A stretch of DNA of 64,000 nt. Origin: Sellimonas caecigallum (GTDB lineage Bacteria; Bacillota; Clostridia; Lachnospirales; Lachnospiraceae). Made by a program: the position numbers and the translations under genes. The notes beneath the pieces were generated by a model. The model searched no databases. It was not told the DNA's origin and was given only the letters and a program-made list of their open reading frames with translations. The DNA is taken from NCBI RefSeq assembly GCF_045038405.1, contig NZ_CP173660.1:1302001-1366000 (forward strand), in the 5' to 3' direction. Shown piece by piece: positions 16,191-24,634 of the stretch; positions within the stretch are counted from its first letter, which is position 1; the number at the start of each line of letters is the position of its first letter.

Positions 16191-17262
16191 TTATATTGAA
16201 TATAATGATAAGATTGCTTTTCATCCTGGATACTATATCAAAGAAATCATTGAAGAAAGTGGACTTTCTCAGAAAGATTTTGCAAAACGATTAGATACCA
16301 CGCCAAAGAATTTAAGTATTCTGGTACGTGGGGAGCAAAGCTTATCAATCGATATAGCCATGAAATTATCTCGAATGTTAGGGACTAGTGTTGACTACTG
16401 GCTGAATCTTCAGAAGAGCTATGACGCTTTGATTGCTGAGTTTGAATCATCCAAGGAATTAGAGCAGGAAAGAAGAATTTTCAAGTACTTTCAGTACACA
16501 TATTTCAGAGAGAATTTTGGATTGCCTGATCTTCCGAGAAAAACAAATGAGCAGATTAAGTGCCTACGTGAATTTTTAAATGTTGCATCATTATCTGTTT
16601 TTACAAAGCAAAATATGGCAGTTAGTTTCCGAAGTGCATCTGAGGATATGAAAGAGGCTAATACTGCCAGAGCAAATGCAATGGTTCAGATCGCAATTAA
16701 TCAGGCACTGAAGATAGAAGCACCTAAGTTTGACAAAAAGAAGTTTGAAAAAGCTGTTGATTATGCATTGACATTAACAACACAGCATGGTGATTTTTAT
16801 CCACTGATTAGGAAGGCCTTTGAAGATGCGGGAGTAATATTCGTAATACTTCCAAATCTTCCGGGTTCAGGAATAAATGGTGCAACCAAGAAGATTGGGC
16901 AGAATGTAATGCTGATGGTGAATGACAGACGTTTCTATTCAGATACATTTTGGTTTACTCTGTTCCATGAGATTGGCCATATTATTAATGGTGATTATGG
17001 AATTACGTTTGAAAATGAGCACGCTGGCCAGGAGGATGCAGCAGATAAATATGCGGAAGACAAATTGATTCCTCCGGGAGAATATGAGGCTTTCGTTAAA
17101 ATGAATGAGTTTAGCGAAAATGCTATCCGCAGATTTGCTGAAAGAATTGACAGAGATCCGGGTATTGTCCTTGGCCGCTTGCAAAATGATCAGATTGTTC
17201 CATTTACAAATGTTGTACTGTCAAAAGCATTAAAACACAAATACAAAGTAATAACATCATAA
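16183..17262 (+). CDS. higA: HigA-type antitoxin fused to an ImmA/IrrE metallopeptidase domain
   Basis: 359 residues, much longer than a plain HigA of about 100. N-terminal XRE helix-turn-helix (about 17-75, GYYIKEIIEESGLSQKDFAKRLD...GTSVDYWLNLQ) of the HigA type, then a linker and a zinc peptidase domain with HEIGH at residues 262-266. ImmA/IrrE domains cleave repressors or other proteins, so this antitoxin could process itself or the toxin's partner. It is the second gene of the pair and preserves a full reading frame inside otherwise decayed element DNA. Confidence 0.88.
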   Translation: MSNYIEYNDKIAFHPGYYIKEIIEESGLSQKDFAKRLDTTPKNLSILVRGEQSLSIDIAMKLSRMLGTSVDYWLNLQKSYDALIAEFESSKELEQERRIFKYFQYTYFRENFGLPDLPRKTNEQIKCLREFLNVASLSVFTKQNMAVSFRSASEDMKEANTARANAMVQIAINQALKIEAPKFDKKKFEKAVDYALTLTTQHGDFYPLIRKAFEDAGVIFVILPNLPGSGINGATKKIGQNVMLMVNDRRFYSDTFWFTLFHEIGHIINGDYGITFENEHAGQEDAADKYAEDKLIPPGEYEAFVKMNEFSENAIRRFAERIDRDPGIVLGRLQNDQIVPFTNVVLSKALKHKYKVITS

Positions 17263-17351
17263 AGAAGTATGTAACTTGAGGTCGTCTACCGTTATCCACG
17301 ATAGATGGCCTTATTTTTTTATCCATTTGGGGAGAAAGGAAGTGAAAGCGA

Positions 17352-17507
17352 TTGGAGGAATTTAAGGCGAAAAGCCATGCGGTCAAAAAGATGACCCGAA
17401 AGGGACTTGTGGAAACAGATTCCAGAGAAGGGATAGTGAAGGAAACTGCGGAAGCAAAGTCCGATGGAAGGCGCATCAATGAGGCTGACTTTCAGTTAGA
17501 ACGTTAA
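17352..17507 (+). pseudogene. N-terminal remnant of a CD1108-like element protein
   Basis: 51 codons from a TTG with GGAGAAAGGAAG upstream (LEEFKAKSHAVKKMTRKGLV...). It looks like the start of the cell-wall-hydrolase-type protein found after virB4 in Tn1549-like elements. It stops early at a TAA, and the same frame continues for another 27 codons before a second stop, so it is a broken gene. Moderate certainty on the family. Confidence 0.5.
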
Positions 17508-17587
17508 GGCGCCCAGTCCAGGGCTGATCCCGTAGATGATAAGCCGGTATCGGATGCTGCCTCGCGAAGAAAAAAGCAGATGGTATC

Positions 17588-17899
17588 GTGACAAAGAACA
17601 ATCAGACATTTTACGTGATCATCGACCGAAGCAGTACAACTGATAACGTGTACATGCTTTCAAACATCGATGAGGATGACCTTCAGGAATTCCTGAAAGA
17701 AGCATCGGCAGATAAGGAAGAGGAAAAACCTGCAGTTATCCTTCCAGAAAAGACAGTGACGGAGGATGAGCCTGCAGCACCTGAGACCGAGAGCGATAAA
17801 AAGGAGACTGAAAGTGACCAGGCAAAGAATGCAGGCATGGGTCTGATCCTTGTTGCAGCGGTTGGTGCTCTCGCAGCAGCTTATTATTTTAAGATCTAG
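17588..17899 (+). pseudogene. C-terminal remnant of a DUF4366 (CD1107-like) membrane protein
   Basis: 103 codons opening with NNQTFYVIIDRSSTTDNVYMLSNI, followed by an acidic Glu/Pro-rich linker and a C-terminal membrane helix (GMGLILVAAVGALAAAYYF). This is the end of DUF4366 proteins of conjugative elements. The signal peptide and N-terminal half are missing. The GTG at 17588 is only the first possible start in the remaining frame. Confidence 0.65.
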
Positions 17900-18033
17900 G
17901 TATATATCTTATGAGGAAACATGGAATTGCGGAAATGGTCTTGGTATCATTAGGTATATTCCTGGTTTTATGTATGATATTCCAGTAAATTATAAAAAAA
18001 GTATAAAAAACAGAAGAATTTTCCAATCTGAAA

Positions 18034-18078
18034 GAAATGCAGACTATTACTCTTATGAAAGGGTATCGTCTGCATTTC
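18034..18078 (+). terminator. Hairpin after the DUF4366 remnant
   Basis: GAAATGCAGAC (18034-18044) pairs perfectly with GTCTGCATTTC (18068-18078) and is followed by ATTTTC. The loop is large (23 nt), so it may be a weak terminator. Confidence 0.45.
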
Positions 18079-18112
18079 ATTTTCACGAAGAGAATGAAAG
18101 GAGCGTAAGCGA

Positions 18113-18240
18113 ATGAAAGAAAAGTTATTTGACCGGTCAGAGGCAGTCGCGGCATTGAACCGTGTAGAGGGATTTAACCCGATGGAGCTGGCAAGTACAC
18201 TTACTAAGGAGGGACAGGAGGATCAACTTTCTGCAAGAGC
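18113..18240 (+). pseudogene. N-terminal fragment of a conjugative-element protein
   Basis: A good ribosome binding site (AAAGGAGCG) precedes the ATG; the protein begins KEKLFDRSEAVAALNRVEGFNPMELASTL. This resembles a conserved Tn1549-element protein of about 200 residues. After about 38 codons the sequence switches to the complement of another gene's start, and the frame runs on as noise to 18361. The break is a deletion junction near 18225-18240. Confidence 0.55.
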
Positions 18241-18309
18241 ATTTTGGGACAGATTTCTTCTTAATCGTTCTTCTTTTACCGCATCTCCTAATAATTTCTT
18301 AGCCATCAT
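18223..18309 (-). pseudogene. N-terminal fragment of an XRE-type regulator
   Basis: On the minus strand a clear ribosome binding site (GTGAGGTGAT) precedes ATG at 18309; the product begins AKKLLGDAVKEERLRRNLSQNALAE, the first helix pair of an XRE helix-turn-helix, then hits a stop at 18223. It meets the fragment at 18113 head-on at the same deletion junction. Confidence 0.55.
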
Positions 18310-18720
18310 TTGTATCACCTCACTTAGTTCTTATATTTTGCATGAGATATGCACTATATGAAATGCGTTAAGATACCTGTTTTCGCGTATTATATTGCGT
18401 GTTTGATGTGTAACAGGCAGGAAAACAAGGAATGTAGGTTTATATATGGCAGGAAAGGAAAATGTGCAGTAAGTAGTTTGTTAAAAAAATCGTAACCGCA
18501 TGGTGGATGCATGAGACTCGTACACATGCAGTATATGCTGTGCCGATATTTCATATAGCACATGAGATCCAGTTGTTTTTTAATGCTGTCAGACTGGTAA
18601 TATGCCGGTTTGGCAGTATTTTTTATGTAGAAATAGAGTCTTCCATGGAGTTCCATTGCCGATCTCCACCCTTAGAAATCTTTGAAACAAATTGATTTTG
18701 AAGATTTTGGAGGGAAAAAT
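18310..18720. other. Noncoding stretch inside the island
   Basis: No credible gene is seen here. It holds the former promoter region of the truncated XRE gene, a strong hairpin at 18581-18624, and the ribosome binding site of the sigma-like pseudogene (TTGGAGGG at 18709-18716). Confidence 0.6.
18581..18626 (+). terminator. Intrinsic terminator on the + strand
   Basis: CTGTCAGACTGG (18586-18597) pairs with CCGGTTTGGCAG (18605-18616) using three G-U pairs, then TATTTTTTAT. The wobble pairs only work in RNA from the + strand, so it ends rightward transcription. No intact gene lies immediately upstream. Confidence 0.7.
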
Positions 18721-19154
18721 ATGAATGAATATGATTATACAGGAGATAAAACAAAGAATTACTTTACTGCATATCTGCAGAAATGTATCCGGTGGAAGAT
18801 GTGGAATTATCTGAAGAAAAAAGAAAAGATTGGCAGAACGGAAAGACCTTTAGAAGAATCTTTAGAGGATTTTAGTTCTTCAATAGACGAAATGCTGGAA
18901 TTGCGTTATAAAGAAGCCATTCTTTCAAGAGAATGGAAGGACGATATCCAGTATGGAATGAATTATCAGATCAAAGGCTTACAAAAGCCCTACTGATGCT
19001 TCGGGAGGATGAAAGGTGTTTCATTTATCAACATGTTTTTTAGGAAAGAACTTTTAAAGAGATAAGCTGCCTAAACGGAGTTAAAGAAGATAAAGTAAAA
19101 AGTATCTACTATTATGCTATTCATAAAATCCGTAAATGGATGGGAGGTGACTGA
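18721..19154 (+). pseudogene. Broken sigma-factor-like regulator of a conjugative element
   Basis: The first 91 codons (MNEYDYTGDKTKNYFTAYLQ...KCIRWKMWNYLKKKEKIG) match the N-terminus of small sigma-70-like factors of Tn1549/Tn916-type elements. The frame ends at 18996. A shift in the AAAAGCCC region restores LLMLREDERCFIYQHVF, then one in-frame TAG, then ERTFKEISCLNGVKEDKVKS and IRKWMGGD to a stop at 19152-19154. One frameshift plus one nonsense codon make it nonfunctional. Confidence 0.75.
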
Positions 19155-19207
19155 TGATGGAATTTGAAATAGAAACATTAAAATGTATACAGCGCTTTAA
19201 ACAATAG
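19154..19207 (+). pseudogene. 17-codon remnant after the sigma-like gene
   Basis: ATG overlaps the preceding stop (ATGA) and reads MMEFEIETLKCIQRFKQ before a TAG. The coupled start looks genuine, so this is probably the first part of the next element gene, cut off by a deletion. Confidence 0.4.
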
Positions 19208-19272
19208 AAGTAGTGGGATGAGAGATAAAAAGACACTATGAGCGAAATTGGGGACAGAATAGGATAATCTTA

Positions 19273-19322
19273 TTGTTAAACTGCTGATTTTGTTGTAAAA
19301 ATAAAGTAACCTAATTGTAAAA
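19273..19322. promoter_or_regulatory. Promoter and direct repeats upstream of the peptide-handling operon
   Basis: TTGTAAAA occurs at 19293-19300 and 19315-19322, a 22-bp spacing (two helical turns), with a related TTGTTAAA at 19273. A possible promoter (TTGTTA, 17 bp, TAAAAA at 19296) overlaps them. Direct repeats two turns apart are typical of LytTR-family operators, and the operon encodes a LytTR regulator. Speculative. Confidence 0.4.
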
Positions 19323-19346
19323 TTTATATAAAAGGAGATTGAAAAG

Positions 19347-19838
19347 ATGGAAACGAAAAAGATGAAGAAGACTGCGGCAGTTATCATTGCGACAGCAATC
19401 GTATGTGGAATGATGGCGGGATGTACGCCGAAAGAAGAAAAAATTGAAGTGAATACCTCCACTTCTCCGTACGAAGATTTGGTGGATTATTTTGAGCAGG
19501 AAGGATTCATTTCGGAGGACTGCGAACCGGTTGATATCAATGAAACAACAGGATATCTCACAGACAATACGAACGGAGAGTTTACTGAGACGAAAGTGGC
19601 GGATAAAGCATATGATTATGAGGGACTCTGGCTGTTCTGGTGGGATCAGGAAAACAAGACAGACTTATATGGAAACTATGAGTCTATGGCTGCTAACCAG
19701 GGAACGATAGTCCTTGCCGGAGGCGCCGCGGTTCTTGAGACGGAAGCGGTAAACGGAGCTTATGCGATTGCATTTTCAGAGGACTATGAAAAGAAACAGG
19801 ACGCAGTCAAAGCGTTCGAAACGCTGGAAAACAAATAG
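19347..19838 (+). CDS. Small lipoprotein, first gene of the peptide-handling operon
   Basis: 163 residues with a signal peptide ending in a lipobox (GMMAGC, Cys about 26). The mature part is acidic and has YDYEGLWLFWWDQENKTDLYGNYESM followed by a Gly-rich strand GTIVLAGGAAV. The same pattern (YWWDLEN...YQAYESL...GEINLYGAGT) recurs in the gene at 23371, so the two are paralogues of equal size flanking the two transporter genes. No known family recognised. It may be a surface substrate-binding or immunity protein of the transporter. Confidence 0.75.
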   Translation: METKKMKKTAAVIIATAIVCGMMAGCTPKEEKIEVNTSTSPYEDLVDYFEQEGFISEDCEPVDINETTGYLTDNTNGEFTETKVADKAYDYEGLWLFWWDQENKTDLYGNYESMAANQGTIVLAGGAAVLETEAVNGAYAIAFSEDYEKKQDAVKAFETLENK

Positions 19839-19906
19839 CAGCTTAAATATAACTGTGAAAGTACGAAAGCAGAAGCTCTGAAATTAAGAAAAGGCAGGGA
19901 AACAAT

Positions 19907-21637
19907 ATGGAACGGGTTTTTGGAAAAGACAGGGGCAGCATGGGACGCTTCTTCCGCATGCTGCAGAAGGCAAGACTTCCTTATCTGTGCATTCTTGCAT
20001 ATATTGCCATTACAGCGCTTCTTACCAACGTAGGAATCAGCGTAACGGAATACACGGCCGAATTATTTGCCGGGAATGTGAATTTTGGTACTGTGGTTCT
20101 TCCGTTTTTGGCGTTTACATTATTATCTCAGCTGATCAATTCGGTCAGCAAGATTATGAGTAACTTGTGTGTTGCGCGAATTGACCGTAATATCAGGAAA
20201 ATGATCTGGAGTAAGACCGTCAGGCTGCCGCTTCGATATTACGAAAAAAATAAGCCCAAAGAAATGATTTCCCGTATTACAACGGATATCACGGCAATCA
20301 GTCAGTTAATCATGCAAGTATTTGTTGCGATTCTCACTTCCGCATATACGCTGGTCATTACGCTGGGAAAAATCGGATCCTACGACCAGAAGCTGATGAT
20401 TGCTCTGATCGCGGTTCTTCCGCTGAATTTAGTCATTGCATTCGTCATGGGAAAGATGAAGTTCGGAGTGCTGGATCTGGTAAATCAAAAAAATGCAGAG
20501 CTGACACAGACGATTGCAGAAAAAACCAATAATCTTCTTCTCGTCAAATCTTACGGAAAAGAAGAAAAGGAGTTTCAGACAGGGCAGGAGAAGATGAACG
20601 GGTTCTATAAAAGTTCGATTCTGAATGCGTGGCTGGGATTCGCAACTCCGATGTATGCGTTAGTGGGCGCTATGCAGTTTATTGTGATCGTGATGGTAGG
20701 CCGAAGCTTTTATTCATCCGGCGCATTGACTCTTACCCAATGGATTGCCTATTATGGATTCGCGGTGAACATCGTTAATCAGCTCAGCGCATACTGTGTA
20801 TATTGGACAACCTTCAAGGGTTCCCAGGGAGCGACCAGAAGAGTAGCTCAGATTATGGAAGAAATGGAAGAAGACGTAGAAGCCGGCGAGCATGTGGAAC
20901 GTCTCAGCGGCGATATTGAATTAAAAGAGGTTGATTTTTCTTATGAAGAGAAACTTATATTCGATAAACTCAATCTGAAGATCCCTGCAGGGCGCGTGAC
21001 GGCGCTTATCGGACCGTCAGGAAGCGGAAAGACGACCCTTCTGAATCTGGTGGAGCGTATGTATCCGGTTTCGGGAGGTAAGATTTTATTTGGGGGCGAA
21101 GATACCGCGCGGTATTCGCTCAAGAGCTTCCGAAGCGAGATCTCATACGTAACACAGGAAAGTACATTGTTTGCAGGAACGCTCCGCGACAATATCCTGT
21201 TCGGAATTAAGAGAGAAGTCACGGATGAAGAACTGGAAAAAGCATGTACGGACGCAGAAATCATGGATTTTATCAGGGAACAGCCGGAGGGCTTCCAGAC
21301 GGATGTAGGCGAGCAGGGCGACAAACTTTCCGGCGGACAGAAACAGCGGATTGCTTTTGCGAGGGCGCTTCTAAAACAATCGGATTATCTGTTTATGGAT
21401 GAGGCGACCGCGGCTATGGACATCCGGGGAAAAGATCAGGTATGGAAGAGTGTGAAACGGCATATGGAAGGTAAAACCGTGCTTATGGTTGCCCACGACA
21501 GACAGACCGTACAGAAAGCAGATTATATCATAGTAATGCATAACGGAAGGATTATCTGTCAGGGAGAACCGGAGGAAGTATATGCCGAGAATACATATTA
21601 CCGAGAATTAATAGGAAGTGAGGGACAGGGCAGATGA
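19907..21637 (+). CDS. ABC transporter, fused permease-ATPase, subunit A
   Basis: 576 residues: a six-helix type IV transmembrane domain (about 25-300), then a nucleotide-binding domain with Walker A GPSGSGKTT, signature LSGGQKQRI, Walker B YLFMDEATAAMD and His switch VAHD. All catalytic motifs look intact. It overlaps the next gene by 4 nt and should form a heterodimer with it. The fold is used by peptide and lipid exporters and also by siderophore importers such as YbtPQ/IrtAB, so direction is not decided by sequence. Confidence 0.9.
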   Translation: MERVFGKDRGSMGRFFRMLQKARLPYLCILAYIAITALLTNVGISVTEYTAELFAGNVNFGTVVLPFLAFTLLSQLINSVSKIMSNLCVARIDRNIRKMIWSKTVRLPLRYYEKNKPKEMISRITTDITAISQLIMQVFVAILTSAYTLVITLGKIGSYDQKLMIALIAVLPLNLVIAFVMGKMKFGVLDLVNQKNAELTQTIAEKTNNLLLVKSYGKEEKEFQTGQEKMNGFYKSSILNAWLGFATPMYALVGAMQFIVIVMVGRSFYSSGALTLTQWIAYYGFAVNIVNQLSAYCVYWTTFKGSQGATRRVAQIMEEMEEDVEAGEHVERLSGDIELKEVDFSYEEKLIFDKLNLKIPAGRVTALIGPSGSGKTTLLNLVERMYPVSGGKILFGGEDTARYSLKSFRSEISYVTQESTLFAGTLRDNILFGIKREVTDEELEKACTDAEIMDFIREQPEGFQTDVGEQGDKLSGGQKQRIAFARALLKQSDYLFMDEATAAMDIRGKDQVWKSVKRHMEGKTVLMVAHDRQTVQKADYIIVMHNGRIICQGEPEEVYAENTYYRELIGSEGQGR

Positions 21638-23352
21638 AAAACAACAAACATGTAATATCGTTTTTTCTGAACTTTTACAGAAGGCTTTCGATCCCCTGGT
21701 GGCTCTACCTGATTGCATTCGGAAGCGGCGTGGTTTATGCCGAGATCGGAATGAGAGTATCGGAGTATCTGGTCCGTGTGAACAAGGGGGAACTATATAA
21801 TTCTGTTATTTTAGGCTATGTGTTTTTTACGATTTTTAATGCGTTGCTGGGATTTTTGCGGCCGCTTGTGGAAGAGTATGCCAATCAAAAAGTGATCCTG
21901 CGGGTAAGGCTTTCGATGTGGAGGAAGATCCTGCATCTTCCGATGGATCAGTTCGGAAAGGAACAGCCGTCCTCGCTGGTGTCGGCCGTTACGAACGACG
22001 TAACTCAGGCAACTCTGGTGATCAGCGGAATATTCTCAGGAGCTGCGTCGTTATTCGGATTTGTCCGCGCCTGTATGATCTTGTATCAATACAATTCGCC
22101 TCTCGCAGCATACCTTTTGATCTGCATACCGGTTGCGGTGGCAATGTTTATCATCGTCGGCAAGCTGCAGTTTACCATAATGAAAAAGCGCTATGCGGCG
22201 TTGAATGAAATGACCACATTTTTCTCCGAACACCTGTCGGCCGGGAAATATGTAAAAGCGCAGGTAATGGAAGAAAAAGAGCTGGAAAGCGGATATGCGG
22301 CAATTGATTCACGGTATAAGGCAGATATATACTATGCTTTCATGGAGCAGATTCAGGTTCTGACCAATTCCCTCTACTCCCTTCTTACGACTGTCGTAAT
22401 GGCAGTGGGCGGTTCCAGATTGATTAACGCCGGGAAAATGGAAGCCACAGGGATTAATATGTTCAGCACCTATATGACGCAGGTGAATCTCTATATGGCG
22501 GAGCTTTTGACGGTGTGGCAGAACGTGATGGGCTCGAAAGGCGCGCTTGTCCATGTCGGGGATATTCTTGATATGGAAGAGGAGCATACGGAAAAAGGCA
22601 ATTCCTGGACAGAATCCGAGAACAGAGATATTGTGTTCAAAAACGTGAACTTTGGATATGGGAGCGAAAAAGAAATCCTTCACGACTTTTCCGTTTGCAT
22701 TCCGGGAGGAAAGACGACGGCTGTGATCGGTGATAACGGTTCCGGAAAATCTACGGTCATGAAACTGATACAGGGATTCTACCAGCCTGATTCGGGAGAA
22801 ATATGGGTTGGAGGAAACAGGATAAGCGAAACGAGTCCCCGGGAATGTCATAAAAAATTTGGCTATGTACTCCAGAACAATCCGCTGATGTCAGGTACAA
22901 TCCGGGATAACATTCTGTATGGTGCAGAGGGAGAAACGACGGAGAAAGAGATGAAAAAAGCAGCGGAAGAAGCCAGAGCGGATTCTTTTATAGATGCGCT
23001 TCCCAACGGATATGATACAACTCTTGGAGAGGCAGGAAACCGTTTGTCAAGCGGTCAGAAACAGAGAATAGCCATTGCCAGGGCATTGATTGCGAAGCCG
23101 GATTATCTGATTCTTGACGAGGCAGGGGCGAGTCTGGATCATGACACGTATATGAAAATCTATCATAGTATCAGGAAAAAGATGGAAGGCAATACGATTG
23201 TTTTCATTGCCCATGATATGCGCGAGATTGCAGAAGCAGACTATCTGGTTGTTATGTGTCACGGACGCCTTGAAGCCTGCGGAACCCATGAAGAAGTATT
23301 TGCCGTAAGCAGGACTTATCAGGAATATCTGCAGTCCGCTGAGGCATCTTAA
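21634..23352 (+). CDS. ABC transporter, fused permease-ATPase, subunit B
   Basis: 572 residues, with the same architecture as its partner. Walker A GDNGSGKST and His switch IAHD are normal; the signature is LSSGQKQRI (Ser for the first Gly) and Walker B reads LILDEAGASLD (Gly for Thr). This mild asymmetry is common in heterodimeric ABC transporters with one dominant ATP site. It starts inside the end of subunit A (ATGA), so the two are translationally coupled. Confidence 0.9.
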   Translation: MKNNKHVISFFLNFYRRLSIPWWLYLIAFGSGVVYAEIGMRVSEYLVRVNKGELYNSVILGYVFFTIFNALLGFLRPLVEEYANQKVILRVRLSMWRKILHLPMDQFGKEQPSSLVSAVTNDVTQATLVISGIFSGAASLFGFVRACMILYQYNSPLAAYLLICIPVAVAMFIIVGKLQFTIMKKRYAALNEMTTFFSEHLSAGKYVKAQVMEEKELESGYAAIDSRYKADIYYAFMEQIQVLTNSLYSLLTTVVMAVGGSRLINAGKMEATGINMFSTYMTQVNLYMAELLTVWQNVMGSKGALVHVGDILDMEEEHTEKGNSWTESENRDIVFKNVNFGYGSEKEILHDFSVCIPGGKTTAVIGDNGSGKSTVMKLIQGFYQPDSGEIWVGGNRISETSPRECHKKFGYVLQNNPLMSGTIRDNILYGAEGETTEKEMKKAAEEARADSFIDALPNGYDTTLGEAGNRLSSGQKQRIAIARALIAKPDYLILDEAGASLDHDTYMKIYHSIRKKMEGNTIVFIAHDMREIAEADYLVVMCHGRLEACGTHEEVFAVSRTYQEYLQSAEAS

Positions 23353-23370
23353 AAGAAAGAAGGAATGATT

Positions 23371-23856
23371 ATGAAGAAATTTACGATTGTGTCTTCCCTG
23401 CTTTTCGTGTTACTGTTTTGTGGGATGGTGGGATATGTGGCGTTGTCCGAAGACTTTATGCCTCCAAAGGAGGAAGAAGCGGCTGTGCCTGAAGAAGAGG
23501 ATAAAGAAATGCCTGTCTGGAATAAGACAGTGGATGAACTTGTCTCATTTCTGGAGGAGAAGGGGCTGATCCATGCGGACACGAAAGTGACGCTTAGTGC
23601 GGAAGGCCTGTGTACGCTCGCGCTAAAGTATGACGGAGCCGAAATATACTGGTGGGATCTGGAAAATCTGGATCCGGAATCTGACGAGTATCAGGCATAT
23701 GAGAGTCTCAGGACAAAAGGCGAAATCAATTTATATGGAGCCGGTACGATTATTATGCCGAAGAAAAATGGTCCTTTTGCACTTTTATTAACCTATTATG
23801 AAGGCGATGTGCAGGCGTTAGAAAAAGCGTTTGCAGAATTTGGTCAGGAGAATTGA
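23371..23856 (+). CDS. Exported or membrane-anchored paralogue of the operon's lipoprotein
   Basis: 161 residues from the ATG at 23371 (an ATG at 23365 lies too close to GAAGGA). An N-terminal hydrophobic segment (about 5-24, IVSSLLFVLLFCGMVGYVAL) has no clear lipobox, so it is either a signal anchor or cleaved. The acidic Glu/Pro stretch is followed by the shared motif YWWDLENLDPESDEYQAYESL and GEINLYGAGTIIM. It is related to the gene at 19347. Confidence 0.72.
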   Translation: MKKFTIVSSLLFVLLFCGMVGYVALSEDFMPPKEEEAAVPEEEDKEMPVWNKTVDELVSFLEEKGLIHADTKVTLSAEGLCTLALKYDGAEIYWWDLENLDPESDEYQAYESLRTKGEINLYGAGTIIMPKKNGPFALLLTYYEGDVQALEKAFAEFGQEN

Positions 23857-23859
23857 TTG

Positions 23860-24624
23860 ATGAAAATGAAGCTTGTTCTGGTAGAAAATGATGAAACATT
23901 GTGTACAGAACTGAAAGAATTACTGGCGTTTTATAATGTATTTGACATTGTGCATACCTTTGACGGAATCAATGAAGCCAATAAATATATCTGTCTGAAC
24001 GATGTGGACGCGGTGTTTATCAACATAAAAACAGGAAATCCAAGATATAGCGGGGACGGCTCCTTTCTGGCATACAATCTGTCCCAGATAAAGCCGGATG
24101 TCTTGGTGGTGTTGTATTCAGAAGAAAAGTTAGAGGCAGGGCAGGTATTTGACTGCTGCTGCGATGAATATTTTCGGCTTCCGTTCGATAACCGTGTGCT
24201 TCAGCGTGTGGTTAAGCGGCTGCAGTATTTGTTTGAGCTGCTCCAATACAAACGGTTATCCGTGAACCGTTCTATGATGATCAAGACGAGAAACGGGTAT
24301 CAGCTCGTGAATATTGATAAGGTTCTTTTTATCGAACGGACGGACCGAAAGAACAAGATGGTGATGGTGGACGGAAAAGAGATGGTCCTTGCCGGATATT
24401 CCATGAATGAATTGGAACAGATTCTGGAAGGTTATAATTTTTACCGGTGCTATCAGTCATTTATCGTGAATCTTTCCAAAGTATCTTATGTTCGGGCGGA
24501 TAATGAATCGAAAAATTTTGCGCTGATTTTCGACGGATATGCAGGGGAAGTTATGGTGAGTCGCGAGAAATATAAGGAAGTACTCCAACTGCTAAAAAGT
24601 AAATATGCGAAGCTTACGCTTTAG
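23860..24624 (+). CDS. Orphan LytTR response regulator with an altered receiver
   Basis: 254 residues from the ATG at 23860 (AGGAG 9 nt upstream). N-terminal receiver-like domain (about 1-125) with the acidic pair END at 9-11, but the phosphoacceptor strand reads VFINIK, with Asn55 where Asp is expected. The C-terminal LytTR DNA-binding domain (about 143-245) has MIKTRNGYQLVNIDKVLFIER and YNFYRCYQSFIVNLSKVSYV. No histidine kinase is adjacent. It probably controls this operon by a signal other than Asp phosphorylation. Confidence 0.85.
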   Translation: MKMKLVLVENDETLCTELKELLAFYNVFDIVHTFDGINEANKYICLNDVDAVFINIKTGNPRYSGDGSFLAYNLSQIKPDVLVVLYSEEKLEAGQVFDCCCDEYFRLPFDNRVLQRVVKRLQYLFELLQYKRLSVNRSMMIKTRNGYQLVNIDKVLFIERTDRKNKMVMVDGKEMVLAGYSMNELEQILEGYNFYRCYQSFIVNLSKVSYVRADNESKNFALIFDGYAGEVMVSREKYKEVLQLLKSKYAKLTL

Positions 24625-24634
24625 GAGGAGAAAG

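Noticed and set aside
18507..18695. A 62-codon frame in the island's noncoding stretch
   Set aside because: It crosses a terminator hairpin and has no ribosome site or recognisable composition.
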